Shown here piece by piece: positions 18,825-27,659 of a DNA stretch of 64,000 bases. Every line of letters starts with the position of its first letter. The first letter of the stretch is position 1. A program made the position numbers and the translations under genes. This DNA comes from Kastovskya adunca ATA6-11-RM4 (lineage in GTDB: Bacteria; Cyanobacteriota; Cyanobacteriia; Cyanobacteriales; Coleofasciculaceae): the NCBI GenBank assembly GCA_019359445.1, contig JAHHHJ010000017.1:43640-107639 (forward strand), in the 5' to 3' direction. Below the pieces are notes generated by a model. It saw only the letters and a list, made by a program, of their open reading frames with translations. It was not told the DNA's origin and did not search any database.

Positions 18825-20120
18825 ATGCCTGAAGCCATTATCGTCAAAAGACTGGGTAAGCGATTCAACCGCTACCATGCTGAACGACCTGTCACCATCA
18901 TGGAAGCAGCACTGTCGGGTTTGCGGCGCATGAAACCCCTAGAGTGTTTCTGGGCATTGCGCGATGTCAGCTTCACTGTCTCTCCAGGTCAGATGTTAGG
19001 GATTATCGGTAAGAACGGCGCAGGTAAATCCACGCTGTTACAGCTTATTGGTGGCGTCGGACGTCCGGATGAGGGAAGAGTAAAAGTCAATGGACGAATT
19101 GGGGCGCTACTGGATTTGGGTGCTGGCTTCCACGCCGATTTGACTGGGAGAGAAAATGTTGGTGTCAGCGGCGTGGTGGCGGGTCTGACTCGTCGGGAAG
19201 TAGCGCGGCGCTTTGATGCCATTGTAGAGTTTGCCGAGTTAGAGCAGTTTATTGACAACCCAGTACGTACCTACAGCACGGGGATGCAGATGCGCTTGGC
19301 ATTTGCGGTGGCTGTCCACACTGACCCCAATGTGCTTTTAGTGGATGAGTTTCTTTCGGTGGGCGACCTTTCGTTTCAGGCAAAGTGCTTAGAACGAATT
19401 GCCCAGTTGAAAACTTCCGGCTGTGCAATAGTCCTTATTTCTCACAGCGCGCAACAAATTCAGGAACTCTGCGACCAAGCGTTGTGGTTGCGTCAGGGGC
19501 AAATTGTGGCGTATGGGGAACCAGACGTTGTGGCGGGGCAGTACAAGGTCGAGATGCGATCGCAAACGCAGCAACGCACCCCCGTACGCCCTCCCAAACT
19601 GACCTCGGCAGGTACTGAGCTGCGACTCCATGAAAACCGCTTTGGCTCTTTGGATGTCGAAATTACCGACGTGCGCTTGCTACCAGCATCAGAAATCGAG
19701 AGTGGAGAAGCCCTGACGGTGGAGATTGAGTATCTGGCAACGCAGCTCATTATGGCTCCCATTTTCAGCGTCACCATTAGCGATGAAGAGGGTCAAATTT
19801 GCTTCGATACCAGCACGGCAACCCTTGGGCGCACCAGCGAAGTCAGCCTGCCCCTAACCACCTCGCTACAGCAAATTCAGGGCAAAGGACAGATTAAATT
19901 ACATTGCGATCGCCTCGATCTCAATGGTGGGCGCTACTACGTCGATATTGGAATCTACGAGCAGAACTGGGCGTATGCCTACGACTACCACTGGCACGTT
20001 TATCCATTATTAGTGCGTTCAAAAATGGGAGCCAAAGGTGTCCTTGCTCCACCCTATCGCTGGGAGATGGGTAGCGTACAGCTATCCAGCCTTAAACGCT
20101 CTCAAACCCATCAACTCTAA
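18825..20120 (+). CDS. ABC exporter ATPase with C-terminal glycan-binding domain (Wzt-like)
   Basis: A 431-residue ATPase. The nucleotide-binding domain (1-245) shows Walker A GKNGAGKST, signature YSTGMQMRLAF, Walker B LLVDEFLSVGD and the His-switch ISH. Residues ~265-425 form a beta-rich extension (DVEITDVRLLPASEIESGEAL, FSVTISDEEG) of the Wzt C-terminal type, which in known systems recognises the modified end of the finished polysaccharide. This implies that a capped glycan is exported. It starts directly after the permease stop. Confidence 0.93.
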   Translation: MPEAIIVKRLGKRFNRYHAERPVTIMEAALSGLRRMKPLECFWALRDVSFTVSPGQMLGIIGKNGAGKSTLLQLIGGVGRPDEGRVKVNGRIGALLDLGAGFHADLTGRENVGVSGVVAGLTRREVARRFDAIVEFAELEQFIDNPVRTYSTGMQMRLAFAVAVHTDPNVLLVDEFLSVGDLSFQAKCLERIAQLKTSGCAIVLISHSAQQIQELCDQALWLRQGQIVAYGEPDVVAGQYKVEMRSQTQQRTPVRPPKLTSAGTELRLHENRFGSLDVEITDVRLLPASEIESGEALTVEIEYLATQLIMAPIFSVTISDEEGQICFDTSTATLGRTSEVSLPLTTSLQQIQGKGQIKLHCDRLDLNGGRYYVDIGIYEQNWAYAYDYHWHVYPLLVRSKMGAKGVLAPPYRWEMGSVQLSSLKRSQTHQL

Positions 20121-20171
20121 AAGGTTGAGCCTTTCGTTTACGCCACAATTAAGTAAACGTCAGGATGCGAA

Positions 20172-21761
20172 ATGAAATTACGTTTTTTCCGCCTCAACTT
20201 TTATATTCTGTTCATTCTAGTTGTTGCGGCAATCTTACGGTTTTATCAAATCGACCAGCCGTTTATTGATGCCTTTAGCTGGCGACAGTCTAGCACCGCA
20301 ATGATGGCGGATAACTTTTACCGCACCAACCGCAATATCTTCTACCCCGAAGTCAATTGGGGTGGGGCTGGGCCTGGCTATCAAGGGCGCGAGTTCCAGA
20401 CAGTCAGTTACCTGGCAGCGTTACTGTATCCCATTGTTGGTCAACAGGATTGGGTTGGTCGCTCGATCGCCGTAATGTTTGGTTTATGGGGGATCTTTGC
20501 CCTCTATCAACTCGTCCGTCGTGTCTGGGATGAAGAACACGCACTGATGAGTGCGGCGGTGATGGCATTATTACCAGGAAGCATCTTTATTGAGCGCTCT
20601 TTTCTTCCCGATCCCGCCATGGTTGCCTTGGTAACAACCAGCCTGTGGATGCTAGTTGCCTATCTGCAAACTGGGCGTCGGCACTATCTCATACTGGCTG
20701 GAGTCATTGGCAGTTGGGGTTTTTTGTCAAAAATTACGGGGTTAATCGTTGGGCTGCCGATGATGTATGCCATTGTTACGATTCTGGGTCGTAAGAAGAT
20801 GCTGCATCCGAAAAAGCTGGGGCTACTGGGGGTTGTTGCCGTCCTTGGACTGATCCCAGTTGTGGCTTACTACCTATGGGCAAGACATCTTTCCCTTTCT
20901 TACCCGCCCTATCACTTTGCAGGTGAGGGAAACTGGCTTTGGGATGATGGGCTGACGAACTGGTTAAGCAAAACCTATTTCCTTCCCGGTCTAAGCCATA
21001 TTTTTAATACCTGGCTTTGGACTGCTCCCGTCATTGCCCTTGTATTTTTTGGTCTGATTTTCCCCCCTCCCAGAGAGAAACCGACTCAAAACTCTCCAGT
21101 TAACTTTTCCGGTAAAGCACCTTGGCTGTTTCACTGGTGGTTCCTCGGTGGTGTCATTTACTACCTAATCGGAGCCAAGGAACTAGTTAATAACCCCTGG
21201 AACTTTCATCTGATCAACCCCGCCGCTGCTGCGATCGCAGGTCATGCGATCTTGGTGACAGCATCATTATGGAATCCAGTTTGGCGATCGCCTATTTCGC
21301 TATCAATCATTGCCGCCTTCCTATTCTTCATTGCCAGCTTCGGGCAGGCTGGTTTGCAATGGGTGTATAAACCCTACGCCTACGAAAGTTATAAGTTGGG
21401 GCTGGCTCTGCGTCAATTTAGCCAACCTGGCGACCTCGTAGTCACCCTAGCGAATACCCTTGGCGATCCGATTCCCATTTATTACAGCCAACGGCGCGGG
21501 TGGGTTTTTCCGCCAGTAATTGAGGATGGAGTCTTGCCCCAATTCCCTGAAGACGACAATGAGGCGATTCAAATGTTTGAGGAAATGCGGGCTAAGGGTG
21601 CAGATTGGTTAGGCATTGTTGAGGAGCGCAAAAAAGATTTCTGGACAGACCACCTAACCTTAGTTGAGCACATCAAACGCACCTGTGAGTTCAAAGCCAA
21701 AACCCCAGAGTGGGTTATTTATCGCATCTTTAGCCCAGAGGAGATGGCAAAGTTGCCGTAA
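20172..21761 (+). CDS. GT39-type membrane glycosyltransferase (ArnT/PMT-like)
   Basis: A 529-residue polytopic protein with about ten to twelve hydrophobic segments. An early loop, FIDAFSWRQSSTAMMADN, and SIFIERSFLPDPAMV carry the acidic residues expected in GT39/GT83 transferases, which use polyprenyl-phosphate sugars outside the membrane. The last ~120 residues are soluble. It lies 51 bases after the Wzt gene on the same strand and probably decorates the glycan or a protein acceptor. Confidence 0.82.
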   Translation: MKLRFFRLNFYILFILVVAAILRFYQIDQPFIDAFSWRQSSTAMMADNFYRTNRNIFYPEVNWGGAGPGYQGREFQTVSYLAALLYPIVGQQDWVGRSIAVMFGLWGIFALYQLVRRVWDEEHALMSAAVMALLPGSIFIERSFLPDPAMVALVTTSLWMLVAYLQTGRRHYLILAGVIGSWGFLSKITGLIVGLPMMYAIVTILGRKKMLHPKKLGLLGVVAVLGLIPVVAYYLWARHLSLSYPPYHFAGEGNWLWDDGLTNWLSKTYFLPGLSHIFNTWLWTAPVIALVFFGLIFPPPREKPTQNSPVNFSGKAPWLFHWWFLGGVIYYLIGAKELVNNPWNFHLINPAAAAIAGHAILVTASLWNPVWRSPISLSIIAAFLFFIASFGQAGLQWVYKPYAYESYKLGLALRQFSQPGDLVVTLANTLGDPIPIYYSQRRGWVFPPVIEDGVLPQFPEDDNEAIQMFEEMRAKGADWLGIVEERKKDFWTDHLTLVEHIKRTCEFKAKTPEWVIYRIFSPEEMAKLP

Positions 21762-21799
21762 GTAACAGGATCTAATTAAACGAACGTAGTTAACCAACT

Positions 21800-23521
21800 T
21801 CATCTGGTCTTCTGCCTAACAAATCCTGCCTTAATCCCCAGTTGTGGATTGCGAAGCTGAATTTCGTCTGGTTGAGCGGCACAAGGCAATTCAGCACCCC
21901 AACAAATACCCATGCGATCTTGGGGAGAGAAATAACTCACATTATTGATTTGTTTGGGTAAGACTTCAGCACTCGGCAACTTGGGCGGCAATATTAATTG
22001 GGCTTGGCTAGCATCACTGCTAGAAATAACGATAATTATGGCAATCAGAAAAAGCGAAGCGATCGCAGAGGCTTGACGTAATTGCCGGAGTTGATAGTAA
22101 GCCGTTAATCGATGAGCAAGCTTTGGCAAACTATTCTGATTTTGGCAGTACATCGCAGTTGTTAAGGCAGGCAGAAGCACTATATAACCAAACCCAAATC
22201 TGAGCAGGGGAGCTTGCAGCATCATGAATGCTGTTCCCACAACTGCCAGGGCTAGCATCCAAAGCTGGTCGTAACTTTGAGTAATTAGTGATTTTCTCAC
22301 AACGTAAACTGCACAGAAAATAGAAACCAAAATTAGCAATGTAATCAGTTTGTTGGAGTTAATCGAGTTAAACCATTGCCAGAAAAGCCACACTGCTGGA
22401 ATGACACTAGGCGGAGGCGAACCGTACCAAACTCCCCAACCACGAGTGACTTCTGCTTTCTGTTGAGCTTCTTGTACAGTAAGCGACCAGGGTAAATCCA
22501 CACACAAAAAAGATGCCGGAAAAAACGGACATCCAGAGGAAACAATGCCAAAAATAAACATTGGCAAGAGTAGCAAAACGATGATAGTGCTACCTACTAA
22601 AATTCGTTTTAGGCTAAATTTTCCCCAAATATAGAACAGACTAGATATAAGTAAAATCGGCAGAGCAGTAAGCTTTATGGTCACTGCTCCAACTGATAAA
22701 ATTAGCGGAATGATTTTGGTATCTACAGAAGTTTTTAATTCTTGTAAAGGCGCTACATTCTTGTCAGATGCAATTAGAATTGACCAAGAAACGACTACAG
22801 TTAGAAATATGACGACAATATCGGGAGACGCCGATACCAAAACTACCGACATTAGCTCTGAGGTAATCAGGAAGGGCAAGATAAAAATTGAGGCAACTAT
22901 TACTAAGCTGTCGCTGAGTTGTGCCTTATTGGTGAAACTGTGAATTAGACAAATTAAGAAATGTAGTAGGGCAAGGAGCAAGGCAAAACCATTTGTTATT
23001 GCACTGACGCGATCGCCCAAAACTTCCGCATTTAAAGGTGCAGCGAAGGCAAACCAAGACGAAGTAAAACCAAACTGACTATTGAGCAATGCTAACCCTG
23101 GAACTGCGCCAAAGTCTGCTAACCAACGGATTGCCCCATAGTGATAAAGTCCTGTATCAATCCATCGCACTTGTTGAGTTGTTAATGCCGCTACCCCAAG
23201 TTCTAGGCTGAAGAATCCTAGAACTAAGGGGGGAGAAACCATCAACCAGAGCGCCACTATTTCCTTACGAGTATCCTGAGAGAGTAGAGATAAGGCGCAA
23301 AAAGCGATCGCAATAACGGCACCAACGACAGGAGATAGAGGCAGAATCAGGGAGGTTGCCAGGAGGGAGATGGAAAGAACGACGACTCCTAACCACAAGG
23401 CAGCTATGAGGCGATCGCCTACTCGTTTAAAGCGATTAGCTGGCACGAGATTCAGTAGCGCTGTTCCAATTAAGCCGCAAGCAATAAGAAGAAAATTCCA
23501 GGCAACGGTAAAATAAAGCAT
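21800..23521 (-). CDS. Polytopic membrane protein of the polysaccharide locus
   Basis: A 573-residue protein made almost entirely of hydrophobic helices (about thirteen), with a C-terminal extracytoplasmic part containing Cys residues (DRMGICWGAELPCAAQPDE). It resembles the broad group of GT-C-like or polymerase-like membrane proteins of glycan loci, but no catalytic motif is evident. It is convergent with the GT39 gene (38-base gap) and divergent from the GT2 at 23656. The function is not known; polymerase or transferase are both possible. Confidence 0.65.
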   Translation of the reverse strand: MLYFTVAWNFLLIACGLIGTALLNLVPANRFKRVGDRLIAALWLGVVVLSISLLATSLILPLSPVVGAVIAIAFCALSLLSQDTRKEIVALWLMVSPPLVLGFFSLELGVAALTTQQVRWIDTGLYHYGAIRWLADFGAVPGLALLNSQFGFTSSWFAFAAPLNAEVLGDRVSAITNGFALLLALLHFLICLIHSFTNKAQLSDSLVIVASIFILPFLITSELMSVVLVSASPDIVVIFLTVVVSWSILIASDKNVAPLQELKTSVDTKIIPLILSVGAVTIKLTALPILLISSLFYIWGKFSLKRILVGSTIIVLLLLPMFIFGIVSSGCPFFPASFLCVDLPWSLTVQEAQQKAEVTRGWGVWYGSPPPSVIPAVWLFWQWFNSINSNKLITLLILVSIFCAVYVVRKSLITQSYDQLWMLALAVVGTAFMMLQAPLLRFGFGYIVLLPALTTAMYCQNQNSLPKLAHRLTAYYQLRQLRQASAIASLFLIAIIIVISSSDASQAQLILPPKLPSAEVLPKQINNVSYFSPQDRMGICWGAELPCAAQPDEIQLRNPQLGIKAGFVRQKTR

Positions 23522-23655
23522 CAGGTATTTTTTTGTTGACTAGATAAAATTAGCCTAATCATTTGTTCTGCTAAATACTAACCAAAGTAATTTAGAGATG
23601 TCAGCCTTTTTAAGGTTTAACTTATAAAAAAACTATTTGAATTTGTTAATTGGCG

Positions 23656-24555
23656 ATGGAACAAACTTTGCCTTTATTCTCAATTATTATCCCCACTTAT
23701 TGCCGTCCAGAGAGGCTGGCTACCTGCCTTCAGTCCCTCGCAAAGATTGACTATCCTCGCGATCGCTTTGAGATCATCGTGGTAGATGATGGTAGCGAAA
23801 TGTCCCTCGAAGCGATCGTGACTCCCTTTTGTGAGGCACTAGATGTTACTCTGCTGACTCAACCCCATGCAGGCCCAGCAACAGCACGGAATACTGGGAC
23901 ATTGGCAGCGAAAGGGAAGTTCCTAGTTTTCACAGATGATGATTGTGTTCCATCACCGGATTGGCTAAAAACCTTGGCGGCTCAATTTGCCCTGACGCCG
24001 GATTGTCTGATTGGAGGTCGGACGCTGAATGCGCTTCCCGATAACCTCTATTCCACGGCTAGCCAGGTATTAATTGATTACCTTTACAGTTATTACAACG
24101 CGAACCCTAAGCAAGCTCGTTTTTTTGCCTCGAACAACTTTGCTTTGCCAAAAGAGTCTTTTGAAGCAATTGGTGGCTTTGATACAAGTTTTCCCTTAGC
24201 AGCAGGAGAAGACCGGGAATTTTGCGATCGCTGGCTACAACGTGGTTATCTGATGATTTACCTGCCAGAAAGTTGCGTTTATCATGCCCATAAACTGACT
24301 CTCCGCAAATTTTGGTCTCAACACTTCAACTACGGTCGGGGTGCGTTTCGTTTTCACGAAATCTGCGCTCAACGCCATCTCGAACATCCAAAGCGGGAAA
24401 AGTTATCGTTTTATCTAAATTTGCTCGGTTATCCGTTGTCACTAGCAACGTCTCATTCTGTGCTGTTGATAGGAGGGTTGTTTTTTGTTTCACAGGTGGC
24501 AAATGCCGCCGGGTTGGCTTGGGAGAAGTTCTCTAGGGATGTGCCACAGCTATAA
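23656..24555 (+). CDS. Family 2 glycosyltransferase
   Basis: About 299 residues from ATG 23656; a TTG six bases upstream is also in frame. The GT-A fold is clear: FSIIIPTYCRPERLATCL, VVDDGSEMSLE, FTDDDCVPSPDW (D-x-D) and AGEDREFCDRWL as the catalytic acidic region (about residue 190). HKLTLRKFWSQHFNYGRGA is common in this GT2 group. A hydrophobic C-terminal segment (SLATSHSVLLIGGLFFVSQV) suggests membrane association. It closes the polysaccharide locus. Confidence 0.88.
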   Translation: MEQTLPLFSIIIPTYCRPERLATCLQSLAKIDYPRDRFEIIVVDDGSEMSLEAIVTPFCEALDVTLLTQPHAGPATARNTGTLAAKGKFLVFTDDDCVPSPDWLKTLAAQFALTPDCLIGGRTLNALPDNLYSTASQVLIDYLYSYYNANPKQARFFASNNFALPKESFEAIGGFDTSFPLAAGEDREFCDRWLQRGYLMIYLPESCVYHAHKLTLRKFWSQHFNYGRGAFRFHEICAQRHLEHPKREKLSFYLNLLGYPLSLATSHSVLLIGGLFFVSQVANAAGLAWEKFSRDVPQL

Positions 24556-24616
24556 ATTAACCACACCAGGCACACCAGAACACAGAGGAAGAAGAAGAGA
24601 AAGAGGAGCGATCGCT

Positions 24617-24754
24617 TAAGTAGGACGGCGTAAATGATTAAAGGTTTGTAGTGAGGGCTTTAGCCCTCGCACGTAGAACTTCAGCCCTTACTACGAGACA
24701 ATTTTAAAAATTTACATTGCTTCACATAGTTTGATTGATTTGCGCCTACTTAAC
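24617..24754 (+). repeat. MITE-like foldback repeat, copy A
   Basis: About 138 bases with imperfect terminal inverted repeats: TTAAGTAGGACGGCGTAAAT at the start and ATTTGCGCCTACTTAA at the end. The core is a foldback, TAGTGAGGGC...GCCCTTACTA. Related copies lie at 30096-30224 and, reversed, at 61353-61483, with a decayed one at about 7559-7650. There is no coding capacity, so it would need a transposase encoded elsewhere. Confidence 0.65.
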
Positions 24755-24774
24755 TTTCTTCCAAGACGCTTGAA

Positions 24775-25989
24775 TCAATCTAAAACGGCTAAGACAGCTT
24801 TGGGTGAAAGTTTGTCTTTGAACCAAATGATCTTCGCAGGAACGTTTTCTACTTTAACTCCGGCTTTTTCTAAATTTAGTCGCTCGGAAACTGCCAAAAT
24901 CAGGTTGTCGCATTCCGAACGGCGGACTTGAGAAAACTTTTTTTGTAAGTAATCGGGACGCCAATAACCGACAATTTCTAGCAAAAAGTCGCGTCCATCG
25001 GGATGAATGAGGCGAAAGTCGGGAATCATCACACTACCGGGGAGGGGGATCAGATCTACCTCTCGTTCTAGTCGCCAGTCGGTTTTTAGGGAGTCCCAAC
25101 GGTTGGCGAAGGAGGCTTCGATCATGCTGTCGTAGGTTTTCCCTGGTAGGTAGTGGGTGACTAAGCCGCAGTCGTCGCTGAGGGTAAATTGCCCGGTTTT
25201 CCAGGTGTCATTGTAGGGATCGCGAGTCTGTAAGGTGGCTTTGAGCGTCCATTTTGTGACGTGGAGCAGGGCAGGGAGGAGTTTAGCGATCGCTAACCCA
25301 TATCTCGTACTCGGCTTAAACAAACTCACTGGCCCATCTACGGTGATTGTAAAACCATGATCGGCATCGCCCTCAATGTAGGTCATCAATTGAAACAGTT
25401 TTAGGTAGCGAAATAGCAATTTGTACTCTCCGGGATCGTTGCGGTGAGCGTTGATTTTAATTTCGCTGGCTTTATAAAAGATGCCCTGCACTTGGGATAA
25501 GTTGTAGCGATGCAATAAGGCTTCCGGGACGGGGGGATCAAATTGAGTCAGGATGCGATTTTCCTGTAAGTCGGCGTAGAGTCCTTTGCGAATGTGTTCG
25601 ATGTGGATGTCTTGGTTTAATTCCTGGCTGAGGGTAGCTGACAGCGTTTCCAGGGTTCTGACGGTTGCTTGAGGGCTGGGGGTAGATTTTGCCGACAGGG
25701 AAAAGACTCGCTGTCGTAATAATTGCGGTTCTAGAGGACTGACGATCTCGAAGGTGCAGAAGTGATTCTTGAGCAGGTGGGCAAGTCCCCGTTTAAAACG
25801 GTAGTCGGGGCTGTCGCCTTCTAGCGATCGCATTTCGCTATCAAGTTCCCCCTGCGTCCCCCCAACAGCCGCCTGAAAGCGATTAATCAATTCCATAGCA
25901 ATACCGATGGCGTTGTCGTCAATCGGCACTCGCTTGGGAATCATGGTTTCCCCATTTTGTCGATAAATCAGCAGATCAGTTGGGAGCAT
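24775..25989 (-). CDS. DUF790 / Bax1-like nuclease
   Basis: A 404-residue protein that I recognise as DUF790, the family of archaeal Bax1, the nuclease partner of the XPB helicase. MLPTDLLIYRQNGETMIPKRV opens the family, and the end has a PD-(D/E)xK-like core: MIPDFRLIHPDG, FLLEIVGYWRPDYLQKK (Asp, Glu and Lys as likely catalytic residues, about 320-355). In most genomes an XPB-type helicase gene is adjacent; here none is seen in the window. Tandem heptamers begin just upstream of its start codon. A role in DNA repair is inferred. Confidence 0.8.
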   Translation of the reverse strand: MLPTDLLIYRQNGETMIPKRVPIDDNAIGIAMELINRFQAAVGGTQGELDSEMRSLEGDSPDYRFKRGLAHLLKNHFCTFEIVSPLEPQLLRQRVFSLSAKSTPSPQATVRTLETLSATLSQELNQDIHIEHIRKGLYADLQENRILTQFDPPVPEALLHRYNLSQVQGIFYKASEIKINAHRNDPGEYKLLFRYLKLFQLMTYIEGDADHGFTITVDGPVSLFKPSTRYGLAIAKLLPALLHVTKWTLKATLQTRDPYNDTWKTGQFTLSDDCGLVTHYLPGKTYDSMIEASFANRWDSLKTDWRLEREVDLIPLPGSVMIPDFRLIHPDGRDFLLEIVGYWRPDYLQKKFSQVRRSECDNLILAVSERLNLEKAGVKVENVPAKIIWFKDKLSPKAVLAVLD

Positions 25990-25990
25990 G

Positions 25991-26118
25991 TGAATGAAGG
26001 GTGAAGTATGAAGTATGAAGGGTGAAGTATGAAGTATGAATAGGGTTGGTTATTGCTTCTTTGCTGCACCTCTGCACCTCTGCACCCCTGCACCCCTGCA
26101 CCCCTGCACCCCTGCTCC
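25991..26118. repeat. Short tandem repeats: AAGTATG heptamers and GCACCCCT octamers
   Basis: Units of GTATGAA/GGTGAA alternate at 25991-26040. A C-rich array of 8-base units, GCACCTCT twice and GCACCCCT four times, occupies 26066-26113. The pairing with a similar heptamer-then-C-rich arrangement at 10991-11080 suggests that the two arrays spread together. Confidence 0.75.
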
Positions 26119-26140
26119 GGCTGGCGATCGCGCTATGAAC

Positions 26141-26351
26141 CTTGACATCCTCACCGGGCTAAAGCCACGGTGATTCCTAAACCTCACGATTTAGGCTTCG
26201 GCCGTGAGCTCAGCCGAACGGTTTCTGTTTCATTGCAACTGCCTCCACTCACAAAGAGTATTGGTCTTATGTTCGCTCCACAGACTAACCCCGCAAGCCC
26301 TGCGGTTCTCATGTGTCGATACTCACAACAAGTATTTATGTTGTTTGTGAT
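26141..26351 (-). mobile_element. Remnant of an IS200/IS605-family element (tnpB 3' end)
   Basis: Read on the minus strand, a 55-codon frame (26351 to the TGA at 26184) reads like a TnpB C-terminus: RTAGLAGLVCGANIRP, then VSGGSCNETETV. It is followed by a hairpin (CACCG, GGCTTTAGCC, CGGTG) and ends GAGGATGTCAAG at 26141. That is the form of IS605-type right ends, where the TnpB guide RNA scaffold terminates. The body of tnpB and any tnpA are absent, so the element is dead. The identification is by motif and layout only. Confidence 0.5.
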
Positions 26352-26470
26352 TCAAGGGTTGGATCGTCCATTGCCCCGTCCTCTTTTCCCGGTCTACCGA
26401 TTTTTCTTCCCCGTTGCAAGGTGCTTGCAAACTTTGGTGTTAGGGTTTATGTCTCCATCGTCGCGGGTGG

Positions 26471-26527
26471 GTCAGTGACCACAACTATTGTACCGTATAG
26501 TGTAAAGCTGTCCTAGTGGTCACTGAC
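26471..26527. repeat. Perfect 12-bp inverted repeat with 33-base loop
   Basis: GTCAGTGACCAC (26471-26482) and GTGGTCACTGAC (26516-26527) are exact reverse complements. The loop contains TTTACACTATACGGTACAAT on the minus strand, which resembles a weak promoter. It may be the left-end hairpin of the adjacent IS remnant or an independent foldback. Confidence 0.5.
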
Positions 26528-26624
26528 TTGTGCTGAGCTTGTCGAAGTAGCTTGTCGAAGTGAAGGGCGGGGTTTCAGACCTAGGAGTTTTGATGAGTTG
26601 GTCAAGGGGAGAAAATCCGTGCCT

Positions 26625-27572
26625 ATGTCTTATACGATATTTAAACCCTTAGAGTGCCGACCTGATAGTTACTGGGGCTGGTATCAACAAGGTAATGCCC
26701 TGCGGAATCAGAAACGTTACCAGGAAGCACTCCTTAGCTATGACAAAGCCTTAGAATATTATCCCTCTGACTATTGGGGATGGTATCGTCGAGCGGGGGT
26801 TTTGGATGCGCTGGGTTGGTATCGAGCCGCAATTGAGAGCTATGACCAGGCATTAGCCGTAAAACCCAGAGATTACTGGGCGTGGTATCGCAAAGGGAAT
26901 GTTTTGCGGCGATTAGGTAGATACGACACCGCGATCGCATCTTATGACCAAGCTTTAGCTGAGCGTCCCTCTGACTATTGGGCTTGGTACAATCGCGGCT
27001 GTGTTGCCTTGGTAGATTTGCAGGATTACAAAGTTGCACTGGCGGCGTTTGACAAAGCCTTAGATGTGCAACCAACGGATTACTGGGGGTGGTACCGCAG
27101 TGGGGAAGCCCTGCGGCGGTTGGGAAGTTATGAAGATGCGATCGCGGCGTTTGATATTGCTCTGGAATTGAGAAAAAATGATTACTGGGCGTGGTATCGC
27201 CAGGGAGATGCCCTGCGAAATTGGGAACGCCTGGAAGATTCCCTCAACTGCTATGAAAAAGCTTTGAGCGTCAAGCCCTCTGACTACTGGGCGTGGTATC
27301 AGCTAGGTAAGGTTTTGCAGCAACTGCACCGCTATCAGGAGGCAATTGAGTGTTACAACCACGCCCTAGACGCGGAACCGGAAGGGGCTTTAACCTGGTA
27401 TAACCGAGCTTGCTGTCAGGCTCTACTGGGGAAAAAAGCAGCCGCGATCGCCAACTTGCAACGAGCGATTGACCTCAACCCTAGGCGCTACCAAGACAGT
27501 GTGGCTACAAACCCTGACTTTACCAATCTGCATCAGGATGAGCGCTATCAAGCCTTGATCCATTTAAGATAA
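26625..27572 (+). CDS. Tetratricopeptide-repeat protein with DYWAWY signature
   Basis: About 315 residues from ATG 26625. A GTG at 26619 has a better-spaced AGGGGAGA site and may be the true start. The chain is about eight or nine 34-residue TPRs, most beginning DYW(A/G)WY and ending in the usual A-x-x-x-Y/F-D-x-A-L. There is no signal peptide or membrane segment, so a cytosolic scaffold is likely. Its paralogue starts 88 bases downstream. Partner proteins cannot be inferred. Confidence 0.85.
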   Translation: MSYTIFKPLECRPDSYWGWYQQGNALRNQKRYQEALLSYDKALEYYPSDYWGWYRRAGVLDALGWYRAAIESYDQALAVKPRDYWAWYRKGNVLRRLGRYDTAIASYDQALAERPSDYWAWYNRGCVALVDLQDYKVALAAFDKALDVQPTDYWGWYRSGEALRRLGSYEDAIAAFDIALELRKNDYWAWYRQGDALRNWERLEDSLNCYEKALSVKPSDYWAWYQLGKVLQQLHRYQEAIECYNHALDAEPEGALTWYNRACCQALLGKKAAAIANLQRAIDLNPRRYQDSVATNPDFTNLHQDERYQALIHLR

Positions 27573-27659
27573 AGTTTTCCCCTCTGCCTAATTAACAGTG
27601 GCATAATGTGCCATTGCAGACTTGCTAATAGCACGTTCGCAGGTTCGTCTTAAGTATTT

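Larger units (their letters stand above)
25990..26618. other. Repeat-filled spacer between DUF790 and the TPR genes
   Basis: About 630 bases without an intact gene. In order: heptamer repeats (25991-26040), six GCAC(C/T)CCT-type octamers (26066-26113), an IS200/IS605-type right end and tnpB fragment (26141-26351), a 12-bp perfect inverted repeat (26471-26482 with 26516-26527), and a TGAGCTTGTCGAAG-type dispersed repeat (26532-26560) related to one at 63825. Confidence 0.6.

Noticed and set aside
26066..26113. Regular 8-base repeats as a possible CRISPR
   Set aside because: Units are contiguous without spacers and far too short; no cas gene is present.
26170..26478. Plus-strand 102-codon frame over the IS remnant
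   Set aside because: It runs against the tnpB fragment and the structured end; composition is not protein-like.
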